A stretch of DNA of 64,000 bases from Gorsachius magnificus (Eukaryota > Chordata > Aves > Pelecaniformes > Ardeidae), in assembly GCA_034008185.1 (NCBI GenBank), contig CM067082.1, positions 153,471,395-153,535,394 of the forward strand, read 5' to 3'. Positions within the stretch are counted from its first letter, which is position 1. Every line of letters begins with the position of its first letter. This document shows, piece by piece, positions 36,638-48,708 of the stretch. Below the pieces are notes generated by a model. That model saw only the letters and a program-made list of their open reading frames with translations, did not search any database and was not told the origin of the DNA. The position numbers and the translations under genes are program-made.

Positions 36638-39600
36638 CAGCATTGGGCTTTTCCTTCACACCCTTGGGAAAGGCACCTTGTGCCTCAGTTTCTCCTGCTT
36701 GTTCTGTTACCTGCCTCAGCTTTCACAGTGCTCTATGAAACAGTCCATGAAATCCTCTGCCAGAGCTCAGTGTTTAAGGCTGGTGCGTTATGGTATGGCC
36801 TTACCCTCTCCTTCTCAGCTTGTTCTCCTACACCAATTAATGACCTCTTGATTGTGGGGAGAATAAGGCTGCCATTAACTTTGTTTGACATCTGATGGCA
36901 GGGAGGGTAAGTAGCATGGTGGGGATTGTGCAAGGAGGAGTTGCTGTTGTCTTCATTCCTTACAGAATTGCAAAAGTGAGTAGGACCTGGCAGATTCCTC
37001 CACCTCTTCCACAACCTGCCCTCAAGCATTTGCATGTTGTGTTGAGGTCCTTACGGAGAAGATGCTGATCCTGCCTTCCCCTCAATCGTGTGTTTGAGGT
37101 GCTGGGCGCAGACTTGCGTGAGCTTTTGCTCCAGCACTTGGCAGTGCCCCAGACTCCCTGTGTAATCTCAAACCAGTTGCTCCAAACCAGATTTCCATGG
37201 GTGTAAAAAATCACAGCCTGCTCCCGGCATTTAGGAAGTGCTTTGCATCCCCCTGGGATTTCCTAGTGCTTTGGGCACTGCCTTTTTTTTTTTTTAAAAG
37301 GAAAAAAAGTATTTGTCGCTGATAGCAGCAATGAATTCAGCTTTAGCTGTGGGTCAAAAACACGAGCAAGCCAAGGGAAGACTGCAAAATAAAACTGTAA
37401 CCAACTTCTCAGGCTGTAGATAAATTTATATTTATCCCTATTCCAACCACTTGCAAGCTTATGGTCTTGGTTTGTTTGAGGGAGGTGAGAGGTTAATGTG
37501 TTTTATACCAGAATAAAAAAAAAATCTAATTAACAAATGAAGTGGGTTTTCATTCCCCTGTGGCAGCCAGTGTGTTTGCTCCACTCAGAAGCAGAGTGGA
37601 GCAGTGTGGGGCAGCTGGCTTGCTTCTGCTGGCTTTGGGCTATAGCACATCAGCCCTGTTGTTGATGTAGAAGAAAAGGATGCATCAGGGTCGTGGCTCT
37701 TATTTTTTTTTTTAAATTTTTTTTTCCCCTTTTCTTCTCTCTGGAGCTTTGTATGAATGTTTTGACATTTTCCAGCCTCAAGCTGGTTTTTTTTGAAACT
37801 TATTTTTCTGCAAAATTTGTGTTGTTCAGCATAAACAGGCAGTGCATGCTACGTCCCAGCTCGGCGCAGCGTTCACGTCTGCTGAAAGTGAAACCTGTGT
37901 TTTGAAAGGTTTCCTGCAGCAAGGCCAGAGCTGCGTGAGCTTTTCCCTTTACATGTCCTGCTCCTGTGTAAAGAGAAACCTCGAAAGTTCCTTGCTGTGA
38001 TTTTTTTTTTCCTCTTATTTTAGAGAAGGGCTTTGCGGAGCTACATGCAGTGAACCCACACCAGCTGATTTACAGCCAGCATCCAGGAGGGATGAACCAG
38101 CCAGGCCCTGTTCAGAGAGGCACATGCAAATAAAAATTGGTATAAACCAGCCTGTATATTTTTTCTTTTCCAACAGAGATGTTGGTAATCTCACCCGTAT
38201 CTGCCTGTCTCTCTAGAATGATTTGGACCTCCAACATTAGGTTAGTTATGGTCATCTCTTCTTTTGAATTTTGGACTGCTTTAGAGTTAGTTTAGTATTT
38301 TTACAGGTTGAGCCTGGTTCTAGAAGCAAACCTGGAGTTTGTCCAAACATTTTGGGTCTGGAGAACTGGCTGCAGCCACCGAGGTGATCTAAGTGCCTGT
38401 AACGCTGCTGGAGTGCCCCATTTGGTGACTGTCCTGGCACTGGTTCTTCCTAGCCTTTCTGAAAACAAGAAAATGCCACGAGCAGAGATAAAAAGGATGC
38501 GTTTCAGATGATCCAACATGTTTACCTGGAATCTGCTGGGGTTTTTAAACTTTTTTTTTTCAATCGAATCGCCTCCAGCCTTGACTTCCTGAACTGTGAT
38601 GGGTGTTTGCAGAACTCGAGGAGCTGTCAGTTTAAAAATAACCCTACAGACACCCATCCAGCTCACTTTCCTCATTATAGACAAAGCTGTTTCGCTGTGG
38701 CTCTGCTTTCCCTCTGAGAGGATGGAAAGTGTGCCTTCATGCGCTGGCAGGTCAGGGCTAGAGATAAGGCTCTTGCTCAGGAAGGGCTGTCACCCACCCT
38801 TTCGGGGATTATCCCTCTGAGATGCAGTCCGCGCGGGACTGAGCCCTCCCTGGGTGTTACACCTTGGAGGGACATGGCAAACACTTTTTTTTTCCCTTCA
38901 TGGGAAGAAAACCACTATTTGAGGACACTTGTGTGCTGTAGCGGGGGTTAACTCTGGTGACTAAACCTGGTCTGGGAAGTAAAGAGGGCTTTGATCTGTC
39001 TTGGAGACCACAGGAAAGTCCTGGAATGGGGCAAGGGATGCTAGAGGGATGCTTGGCTCGGTCTAAGAAGCTGAATGAATGAAAAGTCTCCTTGTGGTCT
39101 CGATTGCTGCTAAATATGTACAAATAGAGGATGCAAGAAGCGATTTTTACTAATCCCTGCACAGTTGTGTGCCCAGTCTGCCCATGACTTCTGGCTCTTT
39201 GGGCAAATTTAATTATTTCTCCTGAGGTGAGCAACGGGTCAGTTCAGGCCGGGCGTTTATGGTATATAGTGTAGTGATGCCTGATATACTTTGCCTTTTG
39301 TACGCCCTGAGAAAATAACAGCCTCCCCCTCTGCCACCCCAGCACTGTTGGCTTTTAAAATCCAAGACTGTGCTTTTACTTATTTCTTTGACCCAAATAC
39401 TCCTGTGTTCTATTAAATGTCATCTGAGCTTTGCTTTTTGGGTTTTCAACAGAAAAGTACTGGGGTAAAACTGTGGGAAGTGCTGAAGATGGACAGACAT
39501 CAAACACTTAATAGGTTTGCCTCTGATAATAGTGCCTTGTTCCCAACTGACTTTAGAGCATTCAGAATTTTCCACTTTCATTAATGCATTTTATTAAAAC

Positions 39601-39835
39601 TAAGTTATACAGATGAGTGAGTGTCCTTTTGGTAACAGAAGATGTTATTTTTTGACAAGCACATTTATGTGGAATTGCCCCAAAGTCCATGAGTCCCACA
39701 GGCAGCTTGGCCCTAAATAGACCAGATGCCCACTGGAGTTAGAGGAGTCCCCCTGCAAACTGCTGTTGGCTTTGGACCTGCGCATTGGTCTGGGATGCAG
39801 TTTGGGACCTAACCATTTTCTGTTTCTTCTTTCAG

Positions 39836-39879
39836 CAGCGAAATGTCAGGATCAAGTTTGAATATGAAGGAGAGAAAAG
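39836..39879 (+). CDS. MAP3K3-like: MEKK2/3-like coding exon: first strand of the PB1 domain (residues ~39-53)
   Basis: This 44-nt exon reads QRNVRIKFEYEGEK plus two bases of Arg, and donates at AAAAG|GTATGT. The VRIKFEYEGEKR stretch is the first beta hairpin of the PB1 domain. It keeps the lysine (about residue 45) that in PB1 domains forms the basic contact surface with a partner PB1, in this family MEK5. The acceptor is a tandem NAGNAG (TTTCAGCAG). Splicing at the first AG includes an extra Gln; splicing at the second starts the exon at 39839 and drops it, with the frame kept either way. The incoming phase is 0 and the outgoing phase is 2. Confidence 0.9.
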
Positions 39880-40904
39880 GTATGTACCCAACCCAGTCTC
39901 TCACGTGTACAGGGACAAATTACCCTTTTTATCCAATGCTGTCCTACTGAATGCAGCCAGCTGCAGATGAGCTCACAGCAGAATTCGTTCCCTTAAAATC
40001 AACTACAGTTTTATGTGCAAGAGCTTTGCCTCGTCATCCCATTTGCCACAAGTACCTCCTGGGATTTGCACACAGGCAAAGTGGTTCCAAGCTGGAAGTC
40101 ATTAAATGTCTTTTACCAGGGACACAGGGTACACACTTGGATCCTTTTCTCTTTTTAATTCTTAAGCCCTGTTGAACCACAGCAGAGCTGCAGCTCTACA
40201 GAAATGTGTCCTTTGATTAGCAGCCTACGACACTTAAGATAACCAGATTTTGGGCATGCGTCCCATAAAAATAGAGCTGAGAGTTAAAGCTTGCCCGCCC
40301 TTTTCTGCTTGACATTTTCATGGAATCACCTCTGCTTGGTGCTCGGTGACTGTGGTGGGGCAGGACACAGGGTTGGAAATTTGCAGGCTGATGGTCCAAG
40401 TTGCATCTTAAAGCCAAAGAAAATTTCAGTAACGTCACCGTAGGGGTAGGCTGTACCTGCTGATATGTATTTACAGAGCTGCTGCATGTGATGGTGCAGG
40501 AGGGTCGCAGGATGCCAAACTGCATTATTCTCTCTTCCATCCCTCCTCCCTATTCAGAGCCACTTCCTGAAAATGGAGATGATAAATCACTGACCAGTGC
40601 CTGATCCTGGGTTTTCTCCAGTGAAGGGTTGCTGGATTTTCTTCTTTTCCACCTGTACCTTACAGCAGGGGGAGGAGCAGAGGAGCTGCACTAGGATTTT
40701 GGGTAGATATTCTTGCAGGGTAGGTCAAGACCCTCTTGGTCATAGCAGATGAGCAGTGTTTCTATGAGTGTAAAAGCAAGGAGCGAACTCTATGCTTCAT
40801 GATAGGAGCATCCAGGTCCTTGTTTCTGAATTATTAGTCTAGTCCCAAATGCCAGTATGCTTCTACTAAATTTGGACTACTGTTGTATTTGTTTGTGAAT
40901 ACAG
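39880..40904 (+). other. Intron 3 (1.0 kb)
   Basis: GTATGT donor to ACAG acceptor, phase 2. No repeat or regulatory feature recognised. Confidence 0.88.
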
Positions 40905-41004
40905 GATTATCCAGTTTCCAAGACCAGTCAAATTCAAAGAAGTGGTACAGAAGGTCACGGATGCTTTTGGACAGACGATGGACTTAGTCTGTGTGAACAA
41001 CGAG
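40905..41004 (+). CDS. MAP3K3-like: MEKK2/3-like coding exon: PB1 domain core (residues ~54-86)
   Basis: This exon reads IIQFPRPVKFKEVVQKV through DAFGQTMDLVCVNNE. It matches the MEKK2/3 PB1 pattern of (I/L)xxFxRPVKxxD, a helix, xxFGQxxDLxxxNNE. It completes the Arg codon left open by the previous exon, spans 100 nt and ends in phase 0. The acceptor is GTGAATACAG. The donor, GAG|GTACTT, is weak because it lacks G at +5. TDAFGQTMDLVCV carries Cys and Val where I recall His-Tyr in the mammalian proteins (LHYxNNE). This is one of several signs that the copy is not a close MEKK2 or MEKK3 orthologue. Confidence 0.93.
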
Positions 41005-44000
41005 GTACTTATCTCCTTATTGCTAAGGGAGAGTTTTAGGGTGCCGGGTGCATGCTTCAGAATTGAGCCGTAGTTTGTTCTTTAGGCCCTAATTTAGTGT
41101 TGTACATGGAAATGAAGAAAAATAATCTTCGTGGTTCCCAGCTAGTGAGCATACAAGAGCTGTTGTCTGGATACTTTTCAGAGGGATTCTCAGACTCCAA
41201 GCCAGGCTTTCCCCTTCTCAAAATTATTTCAATTAAGGCCTGTTAAGTGATGGCACAGGAACACTGTCTTTCCTCCAGAACAAAAAAATCCCCCTGACTC
41301 AAACAGGGAGAGGAATTAAGTAACTGAGATGATAGAGACCTTGTCGGTCCAGTACACAGTCAGCAGCAGTAGATGCTTTCCCATTAACACCCCTGGGGCA
41401 ATAGGACCAACTTTCAGAGTGTATCTGGCTGGTGAGAGCTCACGCTGGGTGGAGAGGAGAACAGCTGAGACCAAATGGCTTTCCTGAGAGCCACTGTAGG
41501 CTACTGCGTGTTTGGTTTGGATGCAAAGCCTTTCCGTCTTGGAGGCAGTTGCAGGAGCATGGTGAATTCCAGAGCATGAGGGACAGTGCTGCTAGCACAG
41601 TATACTTTTATCCATCACTGACTTTGTTTCACCCCAAAATCACGTGCATGTTCTTGTGGTTAGGTCTGCAGTGAAACGTGTGTCACTGTAGGTTCCTCTG
41701 GCAGGTCCTGTGGCCATGTAAAGGCAGCCAAGAAACCCTCCCTCTCTGATCCTTGCATTTTAAGGCTTGAAGACCTTTCTACCCCAATGTTCTTCATAAC
41801 ACAGGCCACTGTGGTTTTCCAACTTTTTCTGAGCCCAGCACTGTGTCTCAAAGGAGGGTACTGATGAGGGCCTTTACCTAGATGGGTGCAATCCTTGACA
41901 TCTGTTTTGGTGTGCTTAGTGTTTTCTTGAGGCATCTTGCCATGAACTGGGCAGGCAGCTGGAGCCACTGGACTCTTAAGGTGGGATTGGCTTTGGGAAG
42001 GAGGAGAAGGCCAGGTGACAAATAGGTAGGCTTTTAAACACCAATTCTTTTGGATGTCCTGACAGCTTGCTTGTTGAACTATTAATTGCAAATTATTAAC
42101 AGCCGTTCATTAAAGTATGAATGGAGAGGGAGGTCATGAAGAGAGCTTTGTCTCTTGTGATTTTTCTTTTCTTTTTTTTCTTCTGTTTCAATGGAGATTT
42201 GATCCACAAAAAGGTTGCTATTCTTCTATAATAGGTACCTCATGATACCAAAGTGTCCACTGGGTTTTGGCTTTGAATGCAGTCAGGTTTCTAATCTTGG
42301 GCATTCTCTGACAGCCCTCCTGGGAGAAGCCTGCCATTGAATTCTCCAGGAATGACTCATTTCATTCCAAGTTTCTTTCCACTGGAAGAGGTATTTTTTT
42401 CCAGCAGCAGCAAACAGAAGCTTAAATAATGTATTTTATCCCATGTTAGAGACTTCCTGGGCATGTGTACAGCACATAGCAGGACCGTGAGCGGGCCTTT
42501 TGGTAATCCCAAACTTTTCTTAGGGTTGAGAAGGACCTTCAGTGTTTTGTTTTTCTGTACATAAAAATTCTTCTTTGAGATCCCACACCTTTGGGAAGAG
42601 GTCTGAGCAGTAGTAATTCAGGGTTGTTATTGTGAAAACACCATAAGCAGACAAAAGTGGCCTTCTGGGAGATAGTCTACATGTCCACATGCTGACACCC
42701 CGGCATCTGGCTCGTAGCATGTTCTGAGTCAGGTTTTTGTCTCATGACTGCAAATTTCAAAGATAGCCTGCCCACAGACTCATTATAATTAAATGTTTCA
42801 CTCTTTCTTCATGCTCAAAGGGAACTATGCAGTAATTCTTTCTTGCCATCAGATGTTTCTCTTGCAATAATACCTACCTTGTAGACCAAAATTACACTGA
42901 GGCCAACAGGCCCCTGCAAAAGCTCGCTAAATGGCAGTCCCTGTCCTGGTGAAAGCAGGAGTTCTGAAGCAAAGATGAGCATGCCAGTTGGGTGGAGCAG
43001 GGCCATGCATGAATCACATCCTGGTGGGACCACGGAATCAGTTGGCTTGGGCTGGTATAGATAAGAGCGGAGCCTGGCCGTGGGTGTACCACATATCTGC
43101 ACGTTAGTACTAGGCTGGGCTCATCTTTCTGATGAGCAGGACAGCAAAGCCTGGCCTGGCCATGGACAGCACAGCATGGTGTTTGTTTGACAGTCGGCTG
43201 TGGTATGGATTGAAAGACTGGCTTCTCCAGCAAATGCTCTGTCTGAATTTGTTCCTGTATGCACTGCTCAACAGCTGCTCCAGTGGTGACTAAGTGTTGC
43301 CTTGCCATTTGTCTTGTCCTTGGGAACCTAGCATGCCACCAGCCCTTTGACCTCCCCTTGCTTGTCTCCTCTGAAGCTGTCCCTTAGCATCGTTTTGGAA
43401 GGTTAGGGAGGGTTAAAGCCTAGGAAAGTGGTAGAAGCTCTGTTATGGGGGTGGGGAGGAGGGGTGTCTAAAAGCATATCTAACAAACATTTGTCGAGAA
43501 TTGTTGATGCCAGTTGGTCCTGCATTGGGCAGGAAGATGAACTAATTGACCTCTCAGATTTTTCCCCAACCCTGTTTCCTACTATTCTTTGGCTTTCTGC
43601 AGTGTCTTACAGAATGAGGTCTAGTAATACTGTTGCAGTCAGTGAAAACTCGCCCTTTGCACTCGCTTTCTTAGACTGCAGTGGATTGACTACCAAGTCC
43701 CATATTAAAACATTAGGCTCCAGGGGAGTATGCTTTTTAAAGGCAAGAAGAAAATCTCATAAGCACTGTTTAGTGAAACTTCTGTGCGGGTAGACTTTGC
43801 TGTTCATCATGGCTGCTCACTCCATAGGCAGAATAAGCCCAGTTACTGGAAATGCACCCTGGCAATTACTTCCATGGTTCTGTGTGAGCCTATATTTAGT
43901 TTCATGCCTAGTAGATATCTGTTCCTGATACCCACATATGCCACAGTCTGGAAGCCAAATGGAGCAAAATTTACTTGCCAGATGTGGGTAATAGGTAAAG

Positions 44001-46895
44001 CCAAGCTAAATACTGGCTCCAGTCCTTTTTACAGGAGGGCAATTCCTGCCTGATGTTTTTGGCTCCTCTGAAGCAGGCATGCAAACGTGTTAATGCTGTG
44101 ATACTGGAGTGAGATGGAGTGACCTGCAGAACATTCTGTTCAAAGCAGCAGGTGAGGGTTTGCATCTCTGAACGCTTGTGAGGAGCTCAGGAAAAGGATG
44201 GGTGAGCAGTGGGAACTTTAGGTTTGGAATCAAATTCTGCTTGGTGTTGAAATGGGGGGGAGCAGCTCTCCACCATTCTCATTTCTGTTTGGGTGAGTGT
44301 AGGAGAGAAGGCTTTTCTGCTTGATGCACCTGTGGAGCCCTTGTGAACTTCAAAAGGATTAAGCAGTGCACCAAGAGAATATCCCTTAAGCTCTGCTGCT
44401 TAAGGAAGCAGGCTGAGAGGACAGCTGCACAGCATTTGGGACTTATTCAATACCATCTTTGTCTGGTATCTGCTGTGACTGTGTGTGATTCATTCAGATC
44501 CCAAACCATGAACCATGGTTTAACCATGAACCGTAGTCTAACCTTTTACTCTGGCCTACTGAAAACCCTGAATAGTTGATATCTACCTGGTGAGTACTTT
44601 CATTCCTGTCCAAGCCCTGTCCCAGACTGGGAATCTGTTTCCAGTCTTGCTTGTGAAGCCTAGCCCAGACAAGACTGGTGCTAGTGTTCTTTGTAAAACC
44701 CCTTAGCTGGTTAGGTCCCTTGCTTGGGAGGTAAGGGACATCCTCCTGAACTCTTCCCCATCTGGTTTGGTTGAGAACCCAAGTTTCGACAGCCTGGGGC
44801 AAGGCTTTCTCAGGAGTTCCTCTTGGAGTCCTTTTCCTACAAACAAATAACTAGTTTTCAGACAAAGAGTGCACAGCCTGATTATCCCTTTCTGGGGGAA
44901 TGTGCTAAATGCTTTGCTCTAAAGTCTCTGGGGTTTTTGTACAAATTTCTCAACCACATTTGCATACTTTATACCAGAAGAGCACTCCTAGCTTAACCTG
45001 GAGTTCATTGTTTAAATATCTTTTGGGAACTGGCACTGTCTTTCCTCAGCAATTACCACTGCCTCCAGCAACTACACCTGGCAGCTGCCTTTTCTCACCT
45101 GCTAATCCTGTTTCTGGATATCTGACTCTCCCATGGAAGTTATAGGGGTCCTGGTCTCTAATCTGGGACCATAAACTCTACAGAATAGCAGGTTGCATTA
45201 AACTTTGCTGTTGCAATACCCCTTTGTAGACCTGGCTTTTAGTATCTTAAAGCTGGGTGTCTAAGGTAGGTGTAAGCTCAGGACCACCTGCTATCCAAAG
45301 CTGCAGGAGCTCGGCTTTCTCAGTTAAGCCTGATGTTTATCTTTAATCCCCATTTTGCAGACATATGATAACCTTCCCTATCACTCAGGAGAGGGAAAAC
45401 TCAATCCAAACCTTGAAGTGTTCTCACTGTAGAAACAGCAGCCATGCAGACATCTAAGATGGAGCCTGGTGGGCTCAGGCACCAGTAGCAGTTTTCCCGA
45501 GGTGAAACCTCATCTCTGTTGGCCAGGGCCCACAGCCTTCCCTTGACCTGGTCATCCCCAAAGTCCTAGCCTCAGCGCACACAGTCTGAGGTGTATTTAT
45601 GTACAGGACAACAGCCAAACCCTTGATAACACCCTGGGATCAAAAAGGTAGACACAGGCGGCTTTTGAGTGTCGTCTTCTGGAGTGGTTGATCTGAGGTG
45701 TGTTTGCTATGGCTGGTGGCATGAACCCTGATCGCCCGGAGGGCTGAGATGCCTTTCAGGAATGCTGGGCAGCTGTAGCTCCCAGTAAGACTAGTGAGAG
45801 CCTACTGGGAGCTGTGGCTACTGAGTCTCTTTGGCGGGTGGAACTGCTGTGTACTTTGGCACAGGCGTGAGTATAACGTGTTGTGTTGGCTGGATTCAGT
45901 GCCAATGCCTGAGGCAACCTACAGAGGCTGAGGACTGCTTTTTGTGAGACTAGGCAGAATGCCCCTGAATGAGGGGCAAAAAGTTGTGTGTTTAATCTTA
46001 GCCCAGGGCAGCAGAAGGCCACAGAGCCCCTCTGAAATGCAGCTGTGTTGGGCATTGATTGGAAGCTTTGCAGGCTGTCTGCAGGACGTGGTACACCACA
46101 CAGCAATGTCAGGAGCTTCAAATTCCCTCTGGAGGTATGAGGGCAATAGTCTGCCACTTACCAGGAAAACATCAGGACCTTTAGCTGCCTGATACACAGC
46201 ACTGTGTAGCTCTCTGTTCTATTTATCTTACAAAGAGCAGAAGCTGAATCTGTCCTGCTGGGAGCCAAAGAAGTGGTTCTTGGAGGGAGAGCAGTGCATG
46301 CCTTTCACATCAAAAGGGAAGAGATTCTTACTTGTGAGATGTTCCCTGATTTCACCCGATGCCTCACTAGGGAGGCTGTCGGTGCATGGGAGCACAGGCT
46401 GCAGCAGTAGGGCTGGTCACCGAGGATCTGCCAGAGTAAATCCTTGGGTGCAGCTCACTGCTTTCTTGGAGCACCCTTACATGACCATCTTCCCAAGAAG
46501 AATGTGTGGGGCTGGTTTGGGGCTGGATAGCAGCAGGTCTTGCCTACAAACTCAAAGATCAGAGCAGCCCCAGAGTAGCAAGCAGCAAGCCTAAGGTTTT
46601 GTCTCAGCCCTCTCCTCTTCCCGCTAGCTGAATTGGTGATGTGACCTTTAAGCTCTCTCCTTGCAGATGTTTTTTGTTGTGATTTTTTGCATCTGTTCCT
46701 TGGTAGATGAGAACTTGGAAGAAAACGTTAGAGCTCGGCAAGTTGGAGGGCATGGGGGCTCTGTTTTCCATCCGTTTTCTCAGGTTCCTCCCTCATCCCC
46801 CGATTCCCAAGCTGCTCACTGCAAGGATCTGGCTTCCTCTGTTTACCCAAAAGTGTGACACTGCCGTGCTCCGGTATTTGTTCAATCCCTTCCAG
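41005..46895 (+). other. Intron 4 (5.9 kb)
   Basis: Weak GTACTT donor to TTCCAG acceptor, phase 0, splitting the PB1 domain at NNE|LLIPL. It contains the small hairpin at 44503 and otherwise unique non-coding sequence. Confidence 0.88.
44503..44532. repeat. Small hairpin plus 11-bp direct repeat
   Basis: AAACCATG at 44503-44510 and CATGGTTT at 44514-44521 form an 8-bp inverted pair with a 3-base loop. AACCATGAACC occurs at 44504-44514 and again at 44522-44532. Confidence 0.75.
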
Positions 46896-47009
46896 CTCTT
46901 GATCCCACTGAAATCCCAGGAAGATTTGGACAAAGCGATGGAACAGTTGGAGCTGAGCCCTTCCCTGAAGAGCCTGCGGATCCTCGTGAGCGCTCCAAAG
47001 AAAGCGAAT
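46896..47009 (+). CDS. MAP3K3-like: MEKK2/3-like coding exon: C-terminal part of PB1 domain (residues ~87-124)
   Basis: A pyrimidine-rich acceptor (TCAATCCCTTCCAG) leads into LLIPLKSQEDLDKAMEQLEL, then PSLKSLRILVSAPKKAN; the donor is AAT|GTGAGC. The S/TQ-(D/E)-DLDKA segment and the xxMKSL(R/K)IL strand are the hallmark end of the MEKK2/3 PB1 domain. Here Met is replaced by Leu in SLKSLRIL. The exon is 114 nt and in phase 0 at both ends, so skipping it would remove 38 residues and destroy PB1 without shifting the frame. The basic PKKA tail marks the exit from the domain into the linker. Confidence 0.93.
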
Positions 47010-48522
47010 GTGAGCCCTTCACCTTCTCTGCTCTTTTGTGTCTGGAGCGAGATGCCTTGTTATTGTGTTGGGGAGTGGAAATGACTCTCCTGACAGTGCC
47101 GAGCAGAGGGCAAGCTGGTTGTGAGGGGGTCAGCCCTGCTCTGGCTCAGCTGCTTGGAAATCTTCCTGTGGTGGCGGCCCAGAGACTGAGCTCAGCTCCC
47201 TCTAGCTCCTCCTGCAACCTGTGAAGGGTTAAATACAGTAACAATCCTCAGAGATGAACCCCAAGAGAACTCCTTGTGCTTTCTGCCTGGGGATGTTGTC
47301 ACCTCTGTAGCATGTCCTCCATACAGAGGGTGGTGCCCTGGCCCTTGCCATGCTGGGTGGCTGTTCCCTCCATGTGGTGCTGCAGTGCTTAAAGGCCAGG
47401 GAGAGCAAACTGGTGAATCCTTGTCTCATGCAGGACTTTTTTTTTTTTTTCCCCCCCCATTATTTATTTATTTGTTTTTCCTGAGCTCAGTGGTTTTGCA
47501 GTTAAGCCTGTTAGCTTGACCTCGCCTGCACAGAGTGTCTTGCCAAAGCACATGTCGTGCCGCCCCAAGCACGGGCTGTAAAGCAAAGGATTTACAGATG
47601 TTGCAACTCCGTTTCTTCCTTGTATTTCCTAGAAGTACCAGGGAGACTGGGAGTCTTGAAACTCGTAGTGTTTGTCCTCATGCTACCGCTGGTGCTCTCA
47701 GCACCTGGAACTTCTCTGCTCCTTTTGAGAGGCTCTCAAAAGGTGCAGGCACCACAGTCTCGGGGGACAACTGAGCCATCAGTTGGAGTTTCCTAAATCC
47801 TGGGCAGAAGTGGGGTGACCTGCCCTAGCAACTGCAGGAATATTGCAGTATTGCAAGTCAGCTATTAAGAGCAGGGCAGTCATGCGTATCTTTGAGAGTA
47901 GGTCCAACTCTTCCTGAAGCATGTAACCATATATGACCTTCCAAGGTCATACATAGAATTACCACAAAATCACAGAGCATTGTAGCGTGTTAACTTAGCA
48001 AGACTTGGCCAGTACCATCTAAGTTACCAGCTGGACTGTGATTTCCTTGCTTTCCCCTATATCTCTCTTCCCTAGCAGAGCCTGATCCTCCACTCTGTTC
48101 CCATGCTCTGTTACAGAGGAACCTCTGCAGTGCCTCGGCTGCCACTGAAGTCTAGGGATCATGGAGGAGAGGCTCTGATTTTGGGACTGCAAACTTGGGT
48201 TCAGGGCAGGGATCAATCTCTGTGTCTGTCTAGAAATAATGCCAGTGTGGGAACAGTCTCTTATGTCAAATATCTGTATTTATCATTATCAACTGGAATT
48301 CAATATTATCTTATGAGAATATTTTAATAAAAGATGTGAATTGTTTGTGAATGACTTTTTTGGATCACCCTAGATTACATGCATGGTTTTTTTTTGTTGG
48401 GTGGTTTGGGGCTTTTTTTGGTTCTTGGGTAATATGGTCATGGGGAGCCAAATACAGGGTTTCACATGGTGTGTCTGCAAGGGTTCTGGCAGAGTCTGAA
48501 TATTCCCTTTGTCTGATTACAG
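47010..48522 (+). other. Intron 5 (1.5 kb)
   Basis: GTGAGC donor to TTACAG acceptor, phase 0. A T/C homopolymer block lies at about 47437-47458; nothing else stands out. Confidence 0.88.
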
Positions 48523-48634
48523 CTTCTCCAGCCAAACAACAGCAAACAGCATGAAATGAGGATCTCTAGATCCATGGGTGATATCATGGGATCCCTGTAC
48601 AAGGACTCCGAGAGGACGCGGAAGTATTCAACAG
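48523..48634 (+). CDS. MAP3K3-like: MEKK2/3-like coding exon: linker after PB1 (residues ~125-161)
   Basis: The exon opens at TGATTACAG|CTTCTC and closes at ACAG|GTCAGT, 112 nt, entering in phase 0 and leaving in phase 1. It reads LLQPNNSKQHEMRISRSMGD, then IMGSLYKDSERTRKYST. The family counterpart in MEKK3 has R-I-K-A-S-Q-S-A-G-D-I, so MRISRSMGDIMG aligns well around the Ser-x-Gly-Asp-Ile core. The rest is diverged. The segment is hydrophilic, rich in Ser, Arg and Lys, and probably disordered. The assignment relies on the frame, the phase match to both neighbours and the short SMGDI core. Confidence 0.85.
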
Positions 48635-48708
48635 GTCAGTGAAATGCAATGCTCTATGGCATGGTTTGTGCTATTACAAGCTGGCCACCATCCCCTTTCA
48701 CTTTCCTG

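Larger units (their letters stand above)
30125..39835 (+). other. Intron 2 (9.7 kb)
   Basis: This intron lies between the N-terminal exon and the first PB1 exon. It contains the 33681 duplication, the CpG-enriched island at 34437-34755, poly-C tracts at 35775 and the reverse CR1 at 36278. Two neighbouring minus-strand open frames (33750-34400, 34770-35393) flank the island. Neither shows a recognisable domain. Confidence 0.85.

Noticed and set aside
37408..37430. Near-palindromic AT stretch (GATAAATTTATATTTATC)
   Set aside because: Low-complexity AT sequence produces such palindromes readily; no supporting context.
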